Assembly (NCBI RefSeq): GCF_001509405.1
Contig: NZ_CP011502.1
Coordinates: 2,170,001-2,234,000 of the forward strand
Source: Aeromicrobium erythreum
GTDB taxonomy: Bacteria > Actinomycetota > Actinomycetes > Propionibacteriales > Nocardioidaceae
Direction: 5' to 3'
DNA: 64,000 bases
Shown: one piece after another, positions 58,474 through 64,000 of the stretch
How positions within the stretch are numbered: the first letter of the stretch is position 1
How the letters are laid out: each line of letters starts with the position of its first letter
Position numbers and translations under genes: made by a program
The notes under the pieces: generated by a model
The model's database searches: none
What the model saw: only the letters and a program-made list of their open reading frames with translations
What the model was told of the DNA's origin: nothing

Positions 58474-59277
58474 TCAGCGCGCGGCGGAGACCCGGTAGCG
58501 GCGGATCGAGAGCGGCACGAAGACCACGAGGATCAGCGCCACCCACAGCAGTGTGTACAGCACGGGGTGCTGCAGGCTCCACGCCGTGCTGTCGACCGGG
58601 CCCGCGGGCACGTTGCCGAACAGCTCGCGACACGCCTGGGTGACCGCCGAGACCGGGTTCCACTCCACGAACGGGCGCAGGAAGGAGTTGAAGTCCTTCG
58701 TCGGGACGAAGGCGTTCGACACGAAGGTGAGCGGCATGATGACGATGAACGAGGCGTTGTTGATCACCTCGACGCTCGGCACGATCAGCCCGACGTAGGC
58801 CATGACCCAGCTGACCGCGTACGCGAAGAGCAGGAGCAGCAGGAACCCGCCCAGCATGTCGAGGACGCCCTCGCGCGCCCGCCAGCCGACGAGCAGGCCG
58901 GTGAGCGCCATGATGACGAGCGACAGGACGTTGTAGATGATGTCGGACGTCGTGCGACCCACGAGCACCGCCGACGGTGACATCGGTAACGACCGGAAGC
59001 GGTCGATGATGCCCTTCTGCATGTCCTCGGCCAGGCCGGCGCCCGTGAACGTCGCCCCGAAGACGACGGTCTGGGCGAAGATGCCGCCGATCAGGAACTC
59101 GCGGTAGTTCAGGCCCTGGCCCGCGTCGATCGCCCCGCCGAAGACGAACGCGAACAGCAGGACGAACATGATCGGCGAGATCAGGACGAACACGAGGATC
59201 TCGGGGACCCGCTTGATCTTGATGACGTTGCGCTTGGCGACGACCCAGCCGTCGCTCACGACCCGGGTGGCGTTCAT
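58474..59277 (-). CDS. ABC-2 type permease (DrrB-like)
   Basis: 267 residues, six helices. RVPEILVFVLISPIMFVLLFAFVFG and MQKGIIDRFRSLPMSPSAVLVGR, the latter being the conserved helix-loop that contacts the ATPase, plus VSNAFVPTKDFNSFLRPFVEWNP. Matches daunorubicin-type exporters. ATG overlaps the ATPase gene by four bases. Confidence 0.9.
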   Translation of the reverse strand: MNATRVVSDGWVVAKRNVIKIKRVPEILVFVLISPIMFVLLFAFVFGGAIDAGQGLNYREFLIGGIFAQTVVFGATFTGAGLAEDMQKGIIDRFRSLPMSPSAVLVGRTTSDIIYNVLSLVIMALTGLLVGWRAREGVLDMLGGFLLLLLFAYAVSWVMAYVGLIVPSVEVINNASFIVIMPLTFVSNAFVPTKDFNSFLRPFVEWNPVSAVTQACRELFGNVPAGPVDSTAWSLQHPVLYTLLWVALILVVFVPLSIRRYRVSAAR

Positions 59278-60254
59278 GCGGTGGCCTCGTCCTTCTGGTC
59301 GGTGGCGGCGTCCGACGCGGTCGCGTGACCGGTCAGGCTGAGGAAGACGTCGTCGAGCGTCGGGCGGCGCAGTCCGACGTCGACGACGGCGAGCTGCTGC
59401 TCCTGCAGGGCCTGCAGGACGGTGGCGAGGCGCGCGACGCCGTCGGTGACGGGCGCGGACAGGCCCCGGCCGTTCGCGTCGACCTGCACCTCACCCGTGG
59501 CGACGGTCGCGAGGAGCCGGGCGGCGGCGTCGCGGTCGGCGGGGTCGGCGACGACGACCTCGACCCGCTCGCCACCGGTCCGGGCCTTCAGCTCGTCGGC
59601 GGTGCCGCGGGCGATGGCGCGGCCGGAGTCGATGACGACGATCTCGTCGGCGAGGACGTCGGCCTCCTCCAGGTACTGCGTGGTGAGCAGCAGGGTGGCA
59701 CCCGAGCGGACGAGCTCCTGGATGACGCCCCACATCTGCTGCCGCGCGCGGACGTCGAGCCCGGTGGTGGGCTCGTCGAGGATGATCACCGGCGGGGCCG
59801 CGACGAGCGCGCCGGCGAGGTCGAGCCGACGTCGCATGCCACCGGAGTAGGTCTTGGAGGGCCGGTCCCCCGCGTCGGCGAGGTCGAAGCGCTCGAGCAG
59901 CTCGCGCGCGCGGTCGCGGGCCTGCGTGCGACCCATCCCGTACAGCCGCCCGATCATGTCGAGGTTCTCGAAGCCCGTGAGGTACTCGTCGACCGCGGCG
60001 TACTGGCCCGAGAGGCCGATGCGTGCCTTGACGCCCTCGGGGTCGCGCGCGACGTCGACCCCGGCGACCTCGGCGGTGCCGCCGTCGGCCTTGAGCAGGG
60101 TCGCGAGGATGCGCACGGCGGTGGTCTTGCCCGCCCCGTTGGGGCCGAGCAGGCCCAGGACGGTGCCCTCGGGCACCGACAGGTCGAGGCCGGACAGCGC
60201 CTCGACCCCTTTGTAGCGCTTGACGAGCCCGGTGGCCCGGATCATGTCGGCCAT
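59274..60254 (-). CDS. ABC transporter ATP-binding protein (DrrA-like)
   Basis: 326 residues. Walker A GPNGAGKTT, signature YSGGMRRRLDLAGAL, Walker B VIILDEPTTGLD and H-loop replaced by TTQYLEEADVLAD, in which Gln replaces His, usual in this class. C-terminal DrrA extension (TLDDVFLSLTGHA) present. ATG 60254 follows GGAGAGGTAGTTG; a TTG at 60257 is less likely. A palindrome upstream may hold a repressor. Confidence 0.92.
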   Translation of the reverse strand: MADMIRATGLVKRYKGVEALSGLDLSVPEGTVLGLLGPNGAGKTTAVRILATLLKADGGTAEVAGVDVARDPEGVKARIGLSGQYAAVDEYLTGFENLDMIGRLYGMGRTQARDRARELLERFDLADAGDRPSKTYSGGMRRRLDLAGALVAAPPVIILDEPTTGLDVRARQQMWGVIQELVRSGATLLLTTQYLEEADVLADEIVVIDSGRAIARGTADELKARTGGERVEVVVADPADRDAAARLLATVATGEVQVDANGRGLSAPVTDGVARLATVLQALQEQQLAVVDVGLRRPTLDDVFLSLTGHATASDAATDQKDEATA

Positions 60255-60272
60255 CAACTACCTCTCCGCCCT

Positions 60273-60291
60273 GTGTTCCGGGATGGAACAC
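60273..60291. promoter_or_regulatory. Candidate repressor operator of DrrAB-like operon
   Basis: Perfect palindrome GTGTTCC-GGGAT-GGAACAC (7-5-7), 19 bases upstream of ATG 60254. A second short palindrome CTGTCG-CGC-CGACAG lies at 60309-60323. The layout fits TetR or PadR control of drug exporters. No regulator gene is adjacent. Confidence 0.5.
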
Positions 60292-60366
60292 CTGGGGACG
60301 ATCATGCCCTGTCGCGCCGACAGAACTCATCGTCCGAAGGGATGAGATCCGGACCCCCGGGCGAGC

Positions 60367-61593
60367 TCAGTCCTGGCGGTAGCTGGCGAGGAAGTTGCCG
60401 AGGCGCTGGATGGCGTCGCGCAGGTCCTGCGCCCACGGGAGGGTGACGATCCGCAGGTGGTCGGGGTCGGGCCAGTTGAAGCCCGTGCCCTGCGTCAGGA
60501 GGATCTTCTCCTTCAGGAGCAGGTCGAGCACGAGCTGCTGGTCGTCGCGGATCTCGTGCACCTCGGGGTCGAGTCGCGGGAACACGTAGAGGGCGCCCTT
60601 GGGCTCCACGACGGACACGCCCGGGATGGCGTTGAGCTCCTTGACGGCGGTGTCGCGCTGCTCGACGAGCCGACCGCCAGGCAGCACGAGGTCCTTGATG
60701 CTCTGGTACCCGCCGAGCGCCACCTGGATGGCGTTCTGGGCCGGGACGTTGGGGCACAGGCGCATCGACGCGAGCAGCGTGATGCCCTCGAGGTAGTCCC
60801 GCGCGCCCTCCAGCGGTCCGGTGACGACGAGCCAGGCGGCGCGGTAGCCGCACACGCGGTAGGCCTTGGACAGGCCGTTGAAGGTCAGCGTGAGGACGTC
60901 GGGCGCGAGCGTCGCGAGCGAGACGTGCTCGGCGTCGTCGTAGAGGATCTTGTCGTAGATCTCGTCGGCCATGAGGACGAGCCCGTGCCGGCGCGCGAGG
61001 TCGGCGATGCCGGCGAGCGTCTCCCGCGAGTAGACCGCGCCCGTCGGGTTGTTCGGGTTGATGACGACGATGACCTTCGTGCGCTCGGTGATCTTGGACT
61101 CGAGGTCCTCCAGGTCGGGGTTCCACTCGTTCTGCTCGTCGCACCGGTAGTGCACGGGCGTGCCGCCGGCCAGGTTGGTCACGGCCGTCCAGAGCGGGTA
61201 GTCCGGGATGGGGATGAGCACCTCGTCGCCGTTGTCGAGCAGCGCCTGCAGGGCCATCTGGATGAGCTCGGAGACGCCGTTGCCGATCCACACGTCGTCG
61301 ACGTCGAGCGCCGGGAAGCCGTCGACCAGCTGGTAGTGGTGCACGACGGCGCGGCGAGCCGACTGGATGCCACGGGAGTCGGAGTAGCCGGCGGAGTCGG
61401 GCAGGGCGGCGATGACGTCCTGCAGGATCTCCGCAGGCGCGTCGAACCCGAACGGCTGCGGGTTGCCGATGTTGAGCTTGAGGATCCGGTGCCCCTCGGC
61501 CTCCAGGGCGGCGGCGCGGGCACTCACGGGTCCGCGGATGTCGTAGAGGACGTCCCTCAGCTTCTCGGACTGGCGCACACGCTGGCTGGGCAT
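60367..61593 (-). CDS. alaA: Alanine-type aminotransferase, class I/II
   Basis: 408 residues. ATG 61593 follows GGGAGGATGACGGC. PLP enzyme with LKLNIGNPQPFGFDAPAEIL, IWIGNGVSELIQMAL-type substrate region, VVINPNNPTGAVYS, MADEIYDKILY and PLP Lys in FNGLSKAYRVCGYRAAW. This matches AlaA-type alanine:2-oxoglutarate aminotransferases (pyruvate to alanine). Single gene. Confidence 0.92.
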   Translation of the reverse strand: MPSQRVRQSEKLRDVLYDIRGPVSARAAALEAEGHRILKLNIGNPQPFGFDAPAEILQDVIAALPDSAGYSDSRGIQSARRAVVHHYQLVDGFPALDVDDVWIGNGVSELIQMALQALLDNGDEVLIPIPDYPLWTAVTNLAGGTPVHYRCDEQNEWNPDLEDLESKITERTKVIVVINPNNPTGAVYSRETLAGIADLARRHGLVLMADEIYDKILYDDAEHVSLATLAPDVLTLTFNGLSKAYRVCGYRAAWLVVTGPLEGARDYLEGITLLASMRLCPNVPAQNAIQVALGGYQSIKDLVLPGGRLVEQRDTAVKELNAIPGVSVVEPKGALYVFPRLDPEVHEIRDDQQLVLDLLLKEKILLTQGTGFNWPDPDHLRIVTLPWAQDLRDAIQRLGNFLASYRQD

Positions 61594-61649
61594 GCCGTCA
61601 TCCTCCCAGACGCCCCTCCCCTCCCCACTGAGTGTGACGCTCCCTCCCC

Positions 61650-61708
61650 CTGAGCGTGACGTTTGCGGGCCAGAACCCGAGGAATCGGCCCGCAAACGTC
61701 ACGCTCAG
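61650..61708. repeat. Palindrome left of nuclease pseudogene
   Basis: 22-bp perfect stem CTGAGCGTGACGTTTGCGGG.. (61650-61671) with 61687-61708, 15-base loop. A half-copy CTGAGTGTGACG lies at 61628-61639. The same arm recurs at 62734. Confidence 0.85.
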
Positions 61709-61761
61709 CGGGGTGTGGACGGCGGGATGACCGCGTGCGCCGTCGACGCGACGGTGGGGCC

Positions 61762-62729
61762 ATGCACGCACGTCGCACCGCGCACCACCTCCGGGCCGGC
61801 CTCACCCCCGACGTGGCGCGGGGGCCGACGATGGAGCGCCGCGCCCACGGCCCGCTCAGGGCGACCGGTCTGGACGCTCCCGCGCACCTGCAGCGCGTCG
61901 ACGACGCCGTCGGGCTCCTCCTCCCCGGCACGGCGCTCGGGGGCTGGGCCTCGCTGCTCCTCCAGGGCAACAACTGGTTCGACGGGCGGACCGGCGACGG
62001 GTGCGACCAGCGCTCGTCCACTGTTCGCCCGGCACCCAGCTCCGACGTCGCGAGGTGATCACGCCGTTTCGCGGACGGGTCCTCGCCGAGGAGCTCACTG
62101 TGGTCGACGTCGGTGAACATGTCGCCGTGACGACACTCGCTCGAGCCGCCTTCGACGAGGCCCGGATCGCACCGGACCTGCGGGCCGCCGTCGTCGCGAT
62201 CGACATGGCGGTGAGCACCACGCACCGTCGACCCCGTACGACGCTTGACGCCGTACGTCGGGTCGAGGCTCGTCACGTCAAGGTCCGCGGCGTCGTGCAG
62301 GTCCGCAAGGCCCTGTCCCTCGCGTCCGAACGCTCAGCGAGTCCGGCCGAGACCCACACCCGGCTCGTCGCCCAGCTCGACGCAGGTCTGACCGGCCTTC
62401 GAGTGAACGCTCCGCTCTTCGACCTCGACGGCGTGCTGCTCGGGGTCGCCGACCTCGTCGACCCCGAGACCGGGCTGGTGATCGAGACCGACGGAGCAGG
62501 GCACCGTGAGATCGAGCAGCACACGCTCGACAACCGTCGCGAGGAGGCCTTCGAGCGCGCCGGGTGCGTGGTCGTGCGCGCCATGGCCCTCGATCATCGC
62601 GATCGGTGGGGCTTGAGCGCGCGCATCGTCCGGGGCCGGCCCGACGCCGCCCGGACGTCTCGACGTCGCTGGACGCTCGACCCTCCCCCGTGGTGGTCCA
62701 CCTGGCCCGGCGCCCGACCCTGGCACTGA
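61762..62729 (+). pseudogene. Frameshifted DUF559/AbiEi-like nuclease gene
   Basis: Two reading frames join near 62000. The N-terminal part (ATG 61762, MHARRTAHHLRAGLTPDVAR to NNWFDGRTGDG) ends at 62058, and the C-terminal part (62001-62729, VRPALVHCSPGTQLRRREV ...) continues in another frame. The C-terminus has an endonuclease-like core, VIETDGAGHREIEQHTLDN with AGCVVVRA, as in DUF559 proteins (VSR-type fold), and FRGRVLAEELTVVDV is the usual middle segment of this actinobacterial family. A base deletion or two-base insertion around 61996-62003 would restore one protein of about 320 residues. It sits exactly between matching hairpins. Confidence 0.6.
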
Positions 62730-62733
62730 CCCG

Positions 62734-62792
62734 CTGAGTGTGACGTTTGCGGGCCGCGGAGCGCTGAGCCACCCCGCAAACGTCACGCTCAG
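62734..62792. repeat. Palindrome right of nuclease pseudogene
   Basis: Left arm 62734-62753 pairs with 62773-62792 over 20 positions (one T-G), 19-base loop. Arms are nearly identical to the hairpin at 61650-61708. Confidence 0.85.
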
Positions 62793-62805
62793 GGGGGTGG
62801 GTGGG

Positions 62806-63747
62806 TCAGTGGGCGTCGCGGACGACGTCGAGGGCGTGGGCGAGGTCGGACGGGTAGGGGCTCTCGAAGTCGACGCGCTCGCCAGTGGTGGGGTGGTCGA
62901 AGCCGAGGTGGACGGCGTGCAGCCACTGCCGGTCCAGCCCGACCCGGGCCGCGAGCGTCGGGTCGGCGCCGTACTGCAGGTCGCCGACGCACGGGTGGTG
63001 CAGCGCGCTCATGTGCACGCGGATCTGGTGCGTGCGACCCGTCTCGAGCTTGATGGTCAGCAGCGACGCGAACCGGTGCGCCTCGAGCGTGTCGTAGTGC
63101 GTGACGCTGGGCCGGCCGTCGGCGCGCACCGTGAACTTGAAGTCGTGCTTCGGGTGCCGGGCGATGGGGGCATCGATCGTGCCGGTGTGCGGGTCGGGGT
63201 GGCCCTGCACGAGCGAGTGATACGTCTTCTCGACCGTGCGGTCGCGGAAGGCCTGCTTGAGGACGCTGTACGCCCGCTCGGACTTCGCGATCGTCATGAG
63301 CCCGCTCGTGCCGACGTCGAGGCGCTGCACGATGCCCTGCCGCTCGGGCGCGCCCGACGTGGAGATGCGGACCCCGGCGCCGGCCAGGTGCCCGACGACC
63401 GTGGGTCCCTCCCACCCGACGCTGGGGTGGGCGGCGACGCCGACGGGCTTGTCGACGACGACGATGTCGTCGTCCTGGTAGACGATGCTCATGCCCTCGA
63501 CCTGCTCGGCGACGACGGTCGCGACGCGGGGCGCGGGGATCGTGGCCTCGAGCAGCGAGCCGGGCTCGACGCGCTCGGACTTCTGCGGCACCTGCCCGTC
63601 GAGGAGCACGTGGCCCTCGGCGACCAGCTCGCTCGCGCGGGTGCGCGAGAGTCCCAGCAGACGCGCCAGGGCGGAGTCGACGCGCTCGCCGGCGAGACCC
63701 TCGGGCACCGCGATGACCCGGTGCTCCTGCCCGACCCCGGCGCTCAT
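62806..63747 (-). CDS. RluA-family 23S rRNA pseudouridine synthase
   Basis: 313 residues. N-terminal S4 domain ([22 protein letters not shown]) then the catalytic motif with Asp in [11 protein letters not shown] (first residue Gln rather than the usual His), [11 protein letters not shown] and [16 protein letters not shown]. Converts uridines to pseudouridine in ribosomal RNA. ATG overlaps the lspA stop by four bases, the conserved actinobacterial pair. Confidence 0.94.
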   Translation of the reverse strand: MSAGVGQEHRVIAVPEGLAGERVDSALARLLGLSRTRASELVAEGHVLLDGQVPQKSERVEPGSLLEATIPAPRVATVVAEQVEGMSIVYQDDDIVVVDKPVGVAAHPSVGWEGPTVVGHLAGAGVRISTSGAPERQGIVQRLDVGTSGLMTIAKSERAYSVLKQAFRDRTVEKTYHSLVQGHPDPHTGTIDAPIARHPKHDFKFTVRADGRPSVTHYDTLEAHRFASLLTIKLETGRTHQIRVHMSALHHPCVGDLQYGADPTLAARVGLDRQWLHAVHLGFDHPTTGERVDFESPYPSDLAHALDVVRDAH

Positions 63748-64000
63748 GCGCGGTCCTTGGCGCCGGACTCGTCGGCCTCGGCGCGGGTGCCGTCGATGCC
63801 GACGCCCTGCCAGGTGCGGATGACGACGAGGACGGCCGCGACGGTCAGGTAGATGTCGGCGACGTTCCCGACGAAGAACCCGCCGTAGTCGATGAAGTCG
63901 ACGACGTGGCCGCGGAAGGGTCCGGGCTCACGGAAGACGCGGTCGGTGAGGTTGCCGAGCGCACCGGCCAGCAGCAGCACCAGCGCGACGGTCCAGACCC
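63744..64000 (-). CDS. lspA: Signal peptidase II, 5' part outside window
   Basis: The frame is open to base 64000, so the N-terminus lies beyond the window. The visible C-terminal 84 or so residues include [11 protein letters not shown] and [19 protein letters not shown], which carry the two catalytic Asp of lipoprotein signal peptidase, and a last helix ([11 protein letters not shown]). It cleaves lipoprotein signals after Lgt action. Confidence 0.95.
   Translation of the reverse strand, partial: VWTVALVLLLAGALGNLTDRVFREPGPFRGHVVDFIDYGGFFVGNVADIYLTVAAVLVVIRTWQGVGIDGTRAEADESGAKDRA

Noticed and set aside
54804-58643. 1279-codon frame opposite dnaE
   Set aside because: Antisense shadow; dnaE motifs are complete on the other strand.
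61990-62010. Programmed -1 frameshift in the nuclease gene
   Set aside because: No slippery heptamer and no downstream pseudoknot-like stem immediately after the junction.

Overview
The window is about 64 kb of very GC-rich, densely packed DNA from an actinomycete chromosome. Gene order (lspA, an RluA-type pseudouridine synthase, dnaE, his genes, trpCBA-lgt, gltBD, pyk, an ANTAR response regulator, polA) follows the conserved actinobacterial core also seen around the M. tuberculosis his/trp/polA segment. GTG starts, 4-base overlaps (ATGA/GTGA), PriA without trpF, a DUF2613 gene near an AftD-type arabinosyltransferase, and a -10 box placed 6-8 bases before many start codons fit an actinomycete, probably Nocardioidaceae (Aeromicrobium-like). 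That last assignment is inference, because there is no rRNA here.

Layout. 1-11.6 kb is a cell-envelope glycan island: a truncated membrane protein, an acyltransferase, an AftD-like arabinofuranosyltransferase, a methyltransferase, a GT4 glycosyltransferase, a DUF2613 peptide missing from standard ORF cut-offs (8396-8539), a polytopic membrane protein and a flippase. 11.6-15.7 kb holds polA between two diverged copies of a structured intergenic element. 15.7-23.2 kb carries a GNAT protein, a DUF554 protein and a branched-chain amino-acid ABC transporter (livHMGF facing livJ), with an interleaved palindrome array between the converging ends. 23.3-33.0 kb carries the ANTAR regulator, tRNA-Leu(CAA), a DUF3072 protein, pyk, gltBD and a VIT1/CCC1 transporter.

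33.1-42.3 kb is a rearranged trp region. lgt, trpA, trpB and trpC are followed by small membrane proteins, then three glycan genes (sugar transferase, SDR, glycosyltransferase), then the TIGR02234 Trp-associated membrane protein fused by a GTGA overlap to hisI. The expected trpE is absent. 42.3-52.6 kb contains a heterodimeric ABC exporter with one degenerate ATP site, hisF, hisA/priA, a triple 171-bp tandem palindromic repeat, and hisH-hisB-hisC-hisD. 52.6-64 kb contains a BenE-type transporter, a YbaK deacylase, a membrane protein, dnaE, a DrrAB-type drug exporter with a palindromic operator candidate, an alanine-type aminotransferase, a frameshifted DUF559-like nuclease gene bracketed by matching hairpins, a pseudouridine synthase and the 3' part of lspA.

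The most unusual content is non-coding. Four unrelated families of palindromic or structured intergenic repeats occur in 64 kb, and eleven genes look leaderless. Coding regions are mostly conserved metabolism, replication and envelope functions.
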